A DNA stretch of 64,000 nt from Adiantum capillus-veneris (taxonomy: Eukaryota; Streptophyta; Polypodiopsida; Polypodiales; Pteridaceae). Shown here in pieces: positions 9,600-18,715 of this stretch. Numbering within the stretch: position 1 is the first letter of the stretch; each line of letters begins with the position of its first letter. The notes under the pieces were generated by a model. The model was not told the DNA's origin and did no database searches. It saw only the letters and a list, made by a program, of their open reading frames with translations. The position numbers and the translations under genes are program-made. Location: the NCBI GenBank assembly GCA_014529385.2, contig CM043959.1:86101029-86165028 (forward strand), read 5' to 3'.

Positions 9600-10749
9600 T
9601 GATAGCGGGAAAAAGAGCAGTGCAATCGGGTGGCCTCTGTACTCATGCACACTCCACAAACCACACCTCATGCAAACAAGCAAAGAACAAAACAAAGGGG
9701 GCACCACCCTAAATTAAGAGGTTTAGGGACCTCACACATAGTGCACATAGGCAAGTGAGACTTCTGGCATTATGATGGCATCAAAACATATGGAAAAACA
9801 AATAGAAACGAAGCTTAGGGACCTTATGTAGCATATATATACACAAGACATCAGCTTAACAATACAACAGCATCTGATCATACATAACAAGGATATAGAG
9901 AAGCAAGCCAAGGATGGCATAATCCCTTGTCAAAAAAAATCAACCCAGCAAGTAGGTATGATCCTACTAGCAACAAATCAATACCTTAGAGAATGACGGC
10001 GAGGATGGTGGCCATGGAGCATGAGAGAAGACTCCTTATTTAGGTTTTAGGGCTAGTAATGTAGCATACTAGAGGGAGAGAGAGAGAGGGAGAGAGAGTA
10101 GAGCTCCATCCATAGCTCCTCGTTGTGAGCAATGTCATCATAGCTTCATTGCTTGGTGAAGTGGGTGAAGTGTTGGTTTTGAGTGAGAGAAGGCCTCCTT
10201 ATATAGGTTTCTGAGAGGGTTTAGGATTAGGGATAAACATGCTTAAATCTGCTGATTGGGGTTACTTTTTTGCTTAGGGTGGTCAACAGATTGAGGTCAC
10301 CTGATATGTCACCATCAAGATATTCTCTAGAGTGATGTGAGAGGGGAGGGTAAATGCTGATTTTTCTGATTGTGACACATGGGGATAAGGCATTGACCAG
10401 CATTTAAGAGCAGGTAAGGTGGCTATTGAAACTGGAGGTTCTGCACATGTCAGGGGGGGACCTGCTGGGTCCTCCTGAATATCAAATTCTCAAAAAATCC
10501 TCAACCATGGCTTCTTTTGACATGCGTTCTTTGAAAAAATCAGCATGTCTCTTTTCAACTCAAAAGTCTTTTTCCCCGTTGACTCACCTTTACCATAAGA
10601 TTTTCTCCTTTTCTCGTCCTATAACTGCATTGTTGATGCCCAATCACTGCTTCTAGTAACAGTGAACTGTTACCTACCAAATACTTATGGTGCAGTAAAA
10701 AATATTTACCATGGGTAAAAAAAGTTACTGTAGGTAAAAAGTGATTTGT
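9600..10749 (-). repeat. E2 3' LTR (U3 start deleted)
   Basis: Matches 14671-15824 with very few differences. The match ends at 10749, where the sequence becomes the end of the E2 internal ORF; the right copy has a further ~342 bp of U3. The polypurine tract is also missing, so a deletion after insertion removed both. Confidence 0.85.
10197..10207 (-). promoter_or_regulatory. TATA box in E2 3' LTR
   Basis: The minus strand reads CCTATATAAGG. The same word occurs in the 5' LTR at about 15270-15280. Confidence 0.55.
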
Positions 10750-13312
10750 CCAAGCCTTGCTTTGCACTTGTAGGCCAATAGACAGGCCACCCTTCCAGCT
10801 CTTTATAGCACGGAGTTTCGTCACCTGGCATCCATAATCCTTCGTGTCCACTATAAGCATACTTGCCATCACTTGAGAAACTTGAATCATAAGCATCTAT
10901 CCTACCATATGCTACAGAACCCTCCATGGTATAGTCCACTTCAAAAAAAACTCGCCATTGACACAAAAATATATGTAAATCAACCTCCAATAACACATGT
11001 ATCCATAGCATCACATAACATAGCAAGACCCTGCCATTTGCCTCCACTTGCTGCATAGCCAAGCAAACCTGATCACTTTTCAAACCTGTATCCAAACCCT
11101 CTATAAACGTCTCCACAACCATATCTTTATACTCAGAAACATGACCTACTAGAGCTTCAACCTGTGCAAATACCTCATCACCAACAAGGTTGACGGCACC
11201 TTCCTTTAATTGGATATGGTGTTGGGTCACCGTCACTCCTTTAATGTGCTCGTAATCAGTTATAAAGAGGCCAGTATGCTTTTTTAGTACCTGCAAATAG
11301 GGTTCTCTCTCTTCTTCTAGTAGGTCCTTAGCTAGCATCTCCTCTAAGCCTGTGGCTTCTTCCTTGTTTAGAGAGTCTTGACCACCTTCTCCTTCTGGGT
11401 TTCGCAGTATTATACCCACGACTTCCAAAGAGCTAGCATCCTCCTCAGATGACTCATCCTCAGATGAAGAGCAGCTGCTTGTGCTCCATTCATCCATAAA
11501 AGTCTCCATCTCTAGGTCTTGTTGTCTACCCTGCTTCATGTCATACACAATTTTTTGTTGCTTGCCACCTACCTTATGATTTGGTCGCAACTCAAGGGAA
11601 CCTGTCTCCCAATCTTGCCTAGCTTTCATAGCCATAAGCCAAGGTCTTCCAAGGATTAGTGGATAGCCCTCCCCCTTAGTTGGGATCACATAAGCATCAA
11701 TTGAGATTGCCACACCAAAAGCTGAAACCTTCACTCCATTAACCTTTCCCACACAAGCCACCCTTACATTATTTTCCATCTTAGCTTGTAAGGAAGTTTG
11801 CTCGTTTACTTCCAAACCCAACCTGTGCATTAATTTCTCTGTCATAACACAAATCTCGGCTCCACCATCTACATACACATTGGAGACTCGCTGACTCTTA
11901 ATCTCTGCATCAATGACTGACACGATATCCTTCATGCCTCTTGCACTAATAGACCCAACTGACTTTGCCTTAGCCCTTCTGGTGCTGACCATCTTAGACC
12001 AGGTTCTACGCATCTTTGGGGAAAGGTGGAGGAGTTTCTGCCATGAAATCTTTGTTCCTTGCTTACTCACATCTGCTACCAGGTCGTAAGGTATGGATCC
12101 TACCCCAAGTGCAAAGTCTTCTACTCCTATGTGCCTCCTTGACCTACTCTTCCTTTTCTTGTCTCCTATCACTTGGGAGGAACCCTCATTCCCTTTATCC
12201 GGCTCTGAAGCTTCCATTTCATCAGTTCTTTGTCTCCTAACTCTCTTTATTGGCATGGCAACAGCTTCCGCCATTTTTTCTTTCCCTTTATCCTTACCAT
12301 TGTCAAGACTTATGACAGAGACAGCCCTGTCCTTCCCTCCCGATGGTAGTGGAGGGATCTCTGCTGGTGCTTGTGGTGGTGGAGGAGGGGGTCTCAATAT
12401 TTGGATTGGTGGAGCCACGTGTGCATTTTGTCCATTTAGTGGCCTAGCTCGAGGAGGAGTGACTTGCTGGCGAGGAGGCCGTCTTTGATTACCATTTCCT
12501 TGATAGCGTCGTGGATGGGGGCAATAATACATGCCGTGACCTACCTCTCCAGAGTTGTAGCAAATGTACTCACGTGCTTGCCTTTGTCCTTCTTGTCTAT
12601 TTCGTTCATTTCCTGGCTGGGGAGCCCTTACACCTTGAACCAGATTGATGGACACGCTCTCTAGTTGATTGGTGATTTGTTGAAGTAATTATTGTTGAGA
12701 GGACTCTTGGTCTGTTGCTCCTGTCCCTGCTACTACCCTTGCCGTAGGTTGAGCTAGCGGTGGAGGCTCCATTCCCCCTTGTAGTTGAGCTTGGAATTTT
12801 AACTTCCTATCCTTCTCCCTTGCATAAGTCATAGCTTTATCAAAGGTATCTGGGAATTTACCTTTTACCTTTTCTCGAAGGATGGGGTAAAGCCCTGCCA
12901 GGAAACAGTCCTTCTTTAGGCATTCTGGCGCCCTTTCTCCTTCACCTAGTGATGCACACCATTTCTCCCACAGGTTGGAAAACTTTCCTTCATAGCTTCT
13001 ATAGTCATTGGGTGATGTTTGGCGTAGCTCTAAGAGCTGTCTCCATATCTCCTCTGGAGGCTCATGGCGGCGAAATTCTTCGATGAAGGCCATCTTTAAG
13101 GACTCCCAGTCTCTTCTTTCTTCAGGTGCCAAAGTTTGATACCATAATTTTGCACCTTCCCTCAAGACCAAAGGAAAGGCCCTTAACTTAGTAGCTTCAT
13201 CATCCCTTCCCGATACCAGAAAGGCCATTTCCAAATTATCCAAAAAGTCTGGAGCAACCTCCCTAGGCTTACCATAAAAATTAGGGAAGGCCATAAGTGA
13301 GGGAGTAAACAA
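10706..13312 (-). pseudogene. E2 gag-protease fused to a non-retroviral frame
   Basis: From ATG 13312 the frame is open for about 869 codons apart from one stop (TAA near 12687) that looks like a CAA-to-TAA change. Gag core: MFTPSLMAFPNFYGKPREVA..., AKLWYQTLAPEE, then NLWEKWCASLGEGERAPECL. A zinc knuckle follows, but its second cysteine is serine (CYNSGEVGHGMYYC). Protease: VDGGAEICVMTEKL and ILGRPWLMAMKA. At about 11197, right after HHIQLKEGA where RT should begin, the frame changes to about 150 codons unrelated to any pol domain, then runs into the LTR (SLFTYSNFFYPW is LTR-encoded). That segment includes KYAYSGHEGLWMPGDET; I do not recognise it. Confidence 0.82.
10750..11197 (-). other. Foreign segment in place of E2 RT
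   Basis: About 450 bp, open in the gag-protease frame, with no RT, RNase H or integrase motif on either strand. It replaces all of pol. It could be captured host cDNA, as in known plant elements that carry host gene pieces, or an unrelated filler. The open frame over 150 codons is mild support for a coding origin. Confidence 0.6.
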
Positions 13313-13385
13313 TTACACAAACAACTCCAATTTATTTTAAAATAGAGTATGGTAATTACAATTTGGAGCTTTAGCATAACTTAGC

Positions 13386-13625
13386 TCAAAATAGGATGAA
13401 GATTGACACATCAAAGGAATGGTAATAGTCTAGTAAGGGTAGAATGACAGGATGAGGAGAGCGCAAGATTTCCCCAAGTCTCTCGGCTCCAAACAACAGG
13501 GCTATTCTTTGCTGATAAAAGATTTTTCTATCAATACAAATATTCACACGGATATGACGCACAAAATGGAAAGGAAACATGCGGGGATCATCATTCTCAT
13601 TATTGGTATCCATACTTACACACAA
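13386..13625 (-). CDS. E2 leader ORF-C (79 aa)
   Basis: Starts 4 nt after the stop of leader ORF-D and ends 73 nt before the gag ATG. Key parts: MFPFHFVRHIRVNICI, a YQQRIALLFGAERLGEIL core, and the C-terminus VILPLLDYYHSFDVSIFILF. It is very close to the ORF at 63802-64000 (FPFHF..HIRIN, FQQRMVFMFGAQRAGEIL, VILPLINYHTSFDV) and more distantly related to 63568-63780 and 3084-3302. An internal ATG five codons in (MDTN) matches the start of the 63802 copy (MDNG) and may be the real start. The function is unknown; conservation between separate elements implies selection on the protein. Confidence 0.68.
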   Translation of the reverse strand: MCVSMDTNNENDDPRMFPFHFVRHIRVNICIDRKIFYQQRIALLFGAERLGEILRSPHPVILPLLDYYHSFDVSIFILF

Positions 13626-13629
13626 GAGC

Positions 13630-14214
13630 TTAGCTTAGTTGCACCACCTTGGGACCAATGAGCCTGATCAGCCACAGAAGGTCAGCACCTCGGATCACTT
13701 CGACTCTTCCTGATGCATCTGTGAAGACGTAAGGCATGATGGCAACACTTTGTACAATGCTGAGCCTTTTAGCAAGCAACAATTGGATGCTATTACCATA
13801 ATCAGCATGACGAATGAAAGTGACACCATTAATGTGCAGCACATCATCAACTAAGATAGTTTCCTTAGATTGAGATAACTTCTTGAAAATTAGCAGCAAA
13901 GGTAGGGCAGGGAGGCTTTTCACCCGGTCTCCAAAGCACTTTGGACAATATCCAAAGTGATCTTCACGCGGACAGGAGGTTGGCTTGGGATTGGTGGTGT
14001 CTGGATTCACAAAGTGCACTGGGAGTACTCGCAGTCGGGCGGCAATCTTGTAGGCAAGCCTTTGCCTCTTTGCTTCAGGAGGATTTAGGGGTGAGAGTCG
14101 TGGTTGCAAGTTGGAGGTTGAAGTTGGTTGCTCACTAGCCTTTTTCTTGCCTGTAGTGGTCATGTAATCCCTTGTTAATGAGATTAAGCCAAATGTTACC
14201 TTACGCTTGAGCAC
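13630..14214 (-). CDS. E2 leader ORF-D (194 aa, unknown)
   Basis: Starts at ATG 14214, overlapping the end of leader ORF-B by 14 nt, and stops 4 nt before ORF-C. The N-terminal ~60 residues are basic and Ser/Pro-rich with possible nuclear signals (GKKKASEQ, EAKRQR). A cysteine motif CPREDHFGYCPKCFG (C-x8-C-x2-C) could hold a metal. The C-terminal half is hydrophobic and strand-like (TILVDDVLHINGVTF, SIVQSVAIMPYVFTD). E1 has no equivalent, its leader going straight from B to C, so this is an optional module. I recognise no family. A 194-codon open frame in a decayed copy suggests recent constraint. Confidence 0.55.
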   Translation of the reverse strand: MLKRKVTFGLISLTRDYMTTTGKKKASEQPTSTSNLQPRLSPLNPPEAKRQRLAYKIAARLRVLPVHFVNPDTTNPKPTSCPREDHFGYCPKCFGDRVKSLPALPLLLIFKKLSQSKETILVDDVLHINGVTFIRHADYGNSIQLLLAKRLSIVQSVAIMPYVFTDASGRVEVIRGADLLWLIRLIGPKVVQLS

Positions 14215-14449
14215 GCGCTGCGGCCTTGGGCCACTTAGGTGTAGAGGTGATCTTCCTCCTCATAGTCGGCTCCTCAGGAAAGAGAGGTCTGGTGATGCTT
14301 TCTCTTCCCTTAATGTGTGTCACAGTACCTTCGTGTATGTTGATGTAGAATATTTCAAGCTCGTGTGCGTTGGAGGTTTCTGGAGCACTCATAGGTTGAG
14401 AGGAGAGGTATATCAAGATCTTCTTCTCACTCTCCTTCGTTGGCGACAA
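14201..14449 (-). CDS. E2 leader ORF-B (82 aa, unknown)
   Basis: Begins inside leader ORF-A (37-nt overlap) and overlaps leader ORF-D by 14 nt, each in a different frame. It starts MSPTKESEKKILIYLSSQ, has a central LEIFYINIHEGTVTHIKG and a basic end (MRRKITSTPKWPKAAARAQA). It holds the same slot as the 74-aa ORF-B of E1 but I cannot show homology by eye. Confidence 0.42.
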   Translation of the reverse strand: MSPTKESEKKILIYLSSQPMSAPETSNAHELEIFYINIHEGTVTHIKGRESITRPLFPEEPTMRRKITSTPKWPKAAARAQA

Positions 14450-14598
14450 TCACGAACAAGGCATGTAGAAGAACTTACTTCTTGAATTTCAATGATACTG
14501 CAACCTCGTAACAAGACCTCCATGAAAGCTTTTAAGGCCTCTAAATCCTCCTCCTCTTCTGTTCTCCAATTTGCAAACTCCTCATGCCATTCGTCCAT
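14413..14598 (-). CDS. E2 leader ORF-A (61 aa)
   Basis: First ORF after the PBS, about 53 nt downstream on the minus strand. MDEWHEEFANWRTEEEEDL at the start and RQRRRVRRRS at the end match the start and end of E1 ORF-A (3522-3785), which is 26 residues longer. The order PBS, ORF-A, ORF-B is thus the same in both elements. The Arg-rich end could contact RNA (inference). Confidence 0.58.
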   Translation of the reverse strand: MDEWHEEFANWRTEEEEDLEALKAFMEVLLRGCSIIEIQEVSSSTCLVRDCRQRRRVRRRS

Positions 14599-14651
14599 GT
14601 TGTAGATTGCACATCTTCATTGCTTGTGGACTGAAGGTCTGTGTAGCCCTC

Positions 14652-14667
14652 CTCAGTGGGGGCACCA
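14652..14667 (-). other. E2 primer-binding site
   Basis: The minus strand reads TGGTGCCCCCACTGAG three bases after the LTR end (TCA). Identical in its core to the sites of E1 and E4. Confidence 0.78.
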
Positions 14668-14670
14668 AAA

Positions 14671-16166
14671 TGATAGCGGGAAAAAGAGCAGTGCAATCGG
14701 GTGGCCTCTGTACTCGTGCACACTCCACAAACCACGCCTCATCCAAACAAGCAAAGAACAAAACAAAGGGGGCACCACCCTAAATTAAGAGGTTTAGGGA
14801 CCTCACACATAGTGCACATAGGCAAGTGAGACTTCTGGCATTATGATGGCATCAAAACATATGGCAAAACACATAGAAACGAAGCTTAGGGACCTTATGT
14901 AGCATATATATACACAAGACATCAGCTTAACAATACAACGGCATCTGATCATACATAACAAGGATATAGAGAAGCAAGCCAAGGATGGCATAATCCCTTG
15001 TCAAAAACAATCAACCCAGCAAGTAGGTATGATCCTACTAGCAACACATCAATACCTTAGAGAATGATGGCGAGGATGGTGGCCATGGAGCATGAGAGAA
15101 GACTCCTTATTTAGGTTTTAGGGCTAGTAATGTAGCATACTAGAGGGAGAGAGAGAGAGAGGGAGAGAGAGTAGAGCTCCATCCATAGCTCCTCGTTGTG
15201 AGCAATGTCATCATAGCTTCGTTGCTTGGTGAAGTGGGTGAAGTGTTGGTTTTGAGTGAGAGAAGGCCTCCTTATATAGGTTTCTGAGAGGGTTTAGGAT
15301 TAGGGATAAACATGCTTAAATCCGCTGATTGGGGTTACTTTTTTGCTTAGGGTGGTCAACAGTTTGAGGTCACCTGATATGTCGCCATCAAGATATTCTC
15401 TAGAGTGATGTGAGAGGGGAGGGTAAATGCTGATTTTTTTGATTGTGACACATGGGGATAAGGCTTTGACCAGCATTTAAGAGCAGGTAAGGTGGTTGTT
15501 GAAACTGGAGGTTCTGCACATGTCAGGGGGGGACCTGCTGGGTCCTCTTGAATATCAAATTCTCAAAAAATCCTCAACCATGGCTTCTTTTGACATGTGT
15601 TCTTTGAAAAAATCAGCATGTCTCTTTTCAACTCAAAAGTCTTTTTCCCCGTTGACTCACCTTTACCATAAGATTTTCTCCTTTTCTCCTCCTGTAACTG
15701 CATTGTTGATGCCCAATCACTGCTTCTAGTAACAGTGAACTGTTATCTACCACAAATACTTATGGTGCAGTAAAAAATATTTACCATGGGTAAAAAAAGT
15801 TACTGTAGGTAAAAAGTGATTTGTATTTACCATGTAGGTGAAAAATATTTACTGTGGTAAAAAATATTTACTGTCGGTAAAAAAGTGAAAACGGAGTATG
15901 CTGTGCTGTGAGTCCACACAAACATCCTCGTGTAAATTTCACAAGAAATTCACACCTAGAATGGGCTATTCTGTAAGATATAGGTTTTAGGCATGCATCT
16001 TCTGTGCCACGTATCTTCTGTCCATGGCACTTTTTACTCTTTGGTGCTTGTGAAGTAGATTTTTCTTCTCTTTCGAGATCCCTTGGACTAGAGTATCCTC
16101 ATCTCCCCAACAACTGACTGTGCCTTTATTGCATCTTCAGAAAGGGTTCCTAAAAACCATGCATCA
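14671..16166 (-). repeat. E2 5' LTR (1496 bp)
   Basis: Starts TGATAGCGGG and ends CATGCATCA on the plus strand, followed by the target duplication cctct. A TATA box lies near 15270-15280. U3 contains an inverted repeat of 8 bp (GTAACAGT..ACTGTTAT here, perfect in the left copy at 10656-10673) and, between about 15768 and 15890, several copies of a partly palindromic word of the form TTTAC-N4/5-GTAAA. These are candidate regulatory repeats. Confidence 0.88.
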
Positions 16167-16171
16167 CCTCT
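16167..16171. other. Right target-site duplication of E2 (cctct)
   Basis: Exact copy of 9595-9599, directly after the CA end of the E2 5' LTR. Confidence 0.85.
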
Positions 16172-16190
16172 CTCTTGAAATCATAGTTGT
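16172..16190 (-). other. E3 polypurine tract, split by E2
   Basis: With E2 removed, the minus strand reads a purine run AAGAGAGAGGTAA directly before the E3 LTR start TGTCATAATAATC. It is preceded by GAGGACAAC, a usual kind of ending for chromovirus internal regions. This primes plus-strand DNA synthesis. E2 landed inside it. Confidence 0.8.
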
Positions 16191-16519
16191 CCTCGACAAC
16201 AGTGTAGAGAAGATAAAGCATGTTCATGAGTCCTTTTCTTAGCGGGTAGAGGATCCCTATGTTACCCTACGACATCATTCCACAATGGATGACTAGTCCA
16301 TTTGGCGCTTGAGAGCCTGAGGCTGCCGCAAGCATGTCTGCACATTAGTCCTATCAGTCTTCCATAGTAGAGTGACAAGCTCTACTTGGTGTTTGGGAGA
16401 CATCATCTCCGCAAACTTGATCTAAGCATGCATACTACTTCATTTTTGTGCACAAATAAAGAAAAAGAGAGTCTTATAAGACAAAAACTTTGTTCATTTT
16501 TAACATTTTGTACATTTGC

Positions 16520-16942
16520 TTACTCTTGGGAAGCATTGTAAGCATTGACAATGTTTAGGTTATCCTTTAATTGTATGCCTTGCATCCATCTAGCATCTTC
16601 AAAAGGATAATTCTTAAACTTAATAAGATATCGTCGGATAGTCTTACCACCTCTTAATACGTTGTCTTCATGTCGGAGAATGGACTCGGGCTGCAGCACC
16701 TCCTCTTGGTCCTCGATCTCCGGTGGGTCTTCAATAGTTGGTTCTTGAGGTGGCGCTCCTTTGTAAGGCTTTAATAGGCTCACATGGAAAGCATTGTGTA
16801 TGAGCCAATGATTGGGCAACTTGAGTTGATAGGCCATCTCGTTGATTGGCCTAAGAATCTGGAAGGGACCATAGTACTGTTGGTGGCCCGTAGGATTCTT
16901 GCCCGTCGTGTGCCTTAATCGAGCCTTGGGAAACTTTAACAA
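16520..16942 (-). pseudogene. E3 integrase C-terminus and chromodomain
   Basis: The frame holds the integrase GPY/F region (here YYGPFQILRPINEMAYQLKL) and HNAFHVSLLKPY, then an acidic linker and a chromodomain-like end: ESILRHEDN, RYLIKFKNYPFEDARWM. Chromodomains of this class guide integration to marked chromatin. Relative to the plus-strand copy at 59278-60333 it lacks 8 residues before the GPY/F motif (that copy has KYYAKLAKRYYGAF), an in-frame deletion. Confidence 0.85.
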
Positions 16943-18169
16943 GACCCAATCGTTTTCTTTAAAGGCTTGGGATCTTCTGTGCTTGTCAGCAGCAGCCTTT
17001 TGCCTTTGCTGTGAGATAGAGATAGCATCCTTAATCTTTTGAAAAGATTCTTGTAGGTCTCAGCTATACTCATCTGCAGCGAAGATCTTACCATGTACCC
17101 TAAGTAGCAAGGGACTTTTTGATCTTCCCTCAATTACCTCGAAAGGTGCTTTTCCCGTGGAAGTATGTACAGTGTTATTGTAACCATACTCCACTAAGGG
17201 TAAGTACTTCTCCCATTGGGATCTTTGATCTACTTCCGTTACATAGGCTTTTAGTAGATTGAGAATGGTTAGGTTAGCTATTTCACTTTGGCCATCTGTT
17301 TGTGGATGATAGGCCGAAGAGAAGTTTAGCCTTGTCCCTAAATTCTCAAAGAGACCCTTCCAGAAATTACTGGTCATTCTAGGATCTCTATCCGACACTA
17401 TGGACATTGGCAAGCCATGGTACTTGAAGATTTGTGAAATGAAGAGGGTTGCCATTTGATGGGCTTTGATAGTCTTTTTGAAATGTATAAAATGAGCTTA
17501 TTTATTGAACATGTCTACTATCATCCATATTCCCGTATTCCCATGGATAGACTTAGGCAATCCAAAGATAAAGTCCATGGATATGCTCTCCCATGGTGAA
17601 TTAGGGATTGGCAAGGGTTGAAGCAATCCAAGTTGCTTCCCTCTATCAAATTTTTTCTTTTGGCATACCACACATTTAGAAACATACTCTTGTATGTTCA
17701 CTTTCATGGTAGGCCAATAGAAATATGTTTCAACTCCCTTTAAGGTAGACTGAATCCCTCTATGCCCCGCATAAGGTGGAGCATGAGATTCATACATTAC
17801 TTTCTCACGTAGTGAGTTAGTAACGCATAGTCTATTGCCATAGAGAAGATAACCATCTTGTAAAGTAAATGGTTCTTCTTTCGCCCCTAATGCAAGGGCT
17901 GAAATCACATCTTTAAAATCGGGATCAATAGCATACTCATCTATCATTGAAGATAGATCATTGTGAGTTGCTATGGAAACCGCATTCACTCTCGGCCGTC
18001 TTGAGAGTGCATCAGCTACTTGATTATTCTTTCCAGCAATGTGAGCAATATGAAAATGAAATTGCGAAAGGAAATTTTCCCACCTCATTTGTTTGTCGGA
18101 GAGCTTGGTCTGCGTCATGAAGTACTTAAGACTTTGGTGATCCGTTCGCAGAACGAAAGGAGTCCCCAA
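16943..18169 (-). pseudogene. E3 RNase H end and integrase
   Basis: RNase H end (FVLRTDHQSLKYFM, ADALSRRPR) is followed by the integrase zinc-binding HHCC domain (YESHAPPYAGHRG...CVVCQKKK) and the catalytic core (SISMDFIFGLP, SIVSDRDPRMTS, AYHPQTDGQSE), so the D-D-E residues are visible. Two stops interrupt it: TAA after 'DMFNK' near 17497 (CAA in the 59.3 kb copy) and TGA after 'AADEYS' near 17058 (CGA in the other copy). Both are C-to-T changes. Confidence 0.88.
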
Positions 18170-18715
18170 TAAATAGTGCTTCTATGAGTCTAAGGCATGT
18201 AGAAATGCAAGGAGTTCCTATTCGTATATGCCTAGAGCTTGCTCAACAGGCTCGAGCCTTCGACTCTCATAGCCTATGGCGTGCCCTTCTTGAAGCAAAA
18301 CAGCTCCAAGGCAATCACCACAAGCATCACATTGGACCTCAAATGGTTTTGAGAGATCCGGTAGTGTAAGCACAGGTTGAGAGATAAGCTTTTCTTTAAG
18401 CTTTTCGAAAGCATTGTTCTCCTTAGCAGACCATGTATACCTATCGCTTTTCTTTGTTAGGTCATGTAATGGTCCCGCAATTTGTGAGAACTTTTCTATG
18501 AAGCGTCTATAGTATGCACACATACCTATAAAGCTTCTTAGTTCATGAAGATTCCTTGGTTTAGGCCATTCTTTTATTACCTCTAACTTTGATGGATCCA
18601 TTTGGATGCCATCTTGAGAGATAATATGACCTAAATATTGAATCTCTTGCAAGAAAAATTCACTTCTCTTTCGATTAACATAAAGTTTATTCTCTCTCAA
18701 AACTTGAAATATTAC
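18170..18715 (-). pseudogene. E3 RT thumb and RNase H
   Basis: Continues pol with FFLQEIQYLGHIISQDGIQMD, LRSFIGMCAYYRRFI, then RNase H (PFEVQCDACGDCLGAVLLQ). Stops stand at 18714-18716 (end of HKKHL, expected GAG), near 18219 (after GIYE) and near 18186 (after LDS, expected TGG). The rest of the frame is clean, so decay is recent and mostly by point mutation. Confidence 0.85.

Larger units (their letters stand above)
9600..16166 (-). mobile_element. Ty3/gypsy element E2, pol-less, with leader ORFs and a foreign segment
   Basis: Bounded by TG...CA LTRs and a perfect 5-bp target duplication. Transcribed from right to left: 5' LTR 14671-16166, PBS 14652-14667, leader ORFs A, B, D and C (14598-13386), gag and protease (13312-about 11200), then an unrelated open segment (about 11197-10750) joined directly to a 3' LTR that lacks its first ~340 bp. 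RT, RNase H and integrase are absent, so E2 is non-autonomous. It sits in the polypurine tract of E3. Confidence 0.9.
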
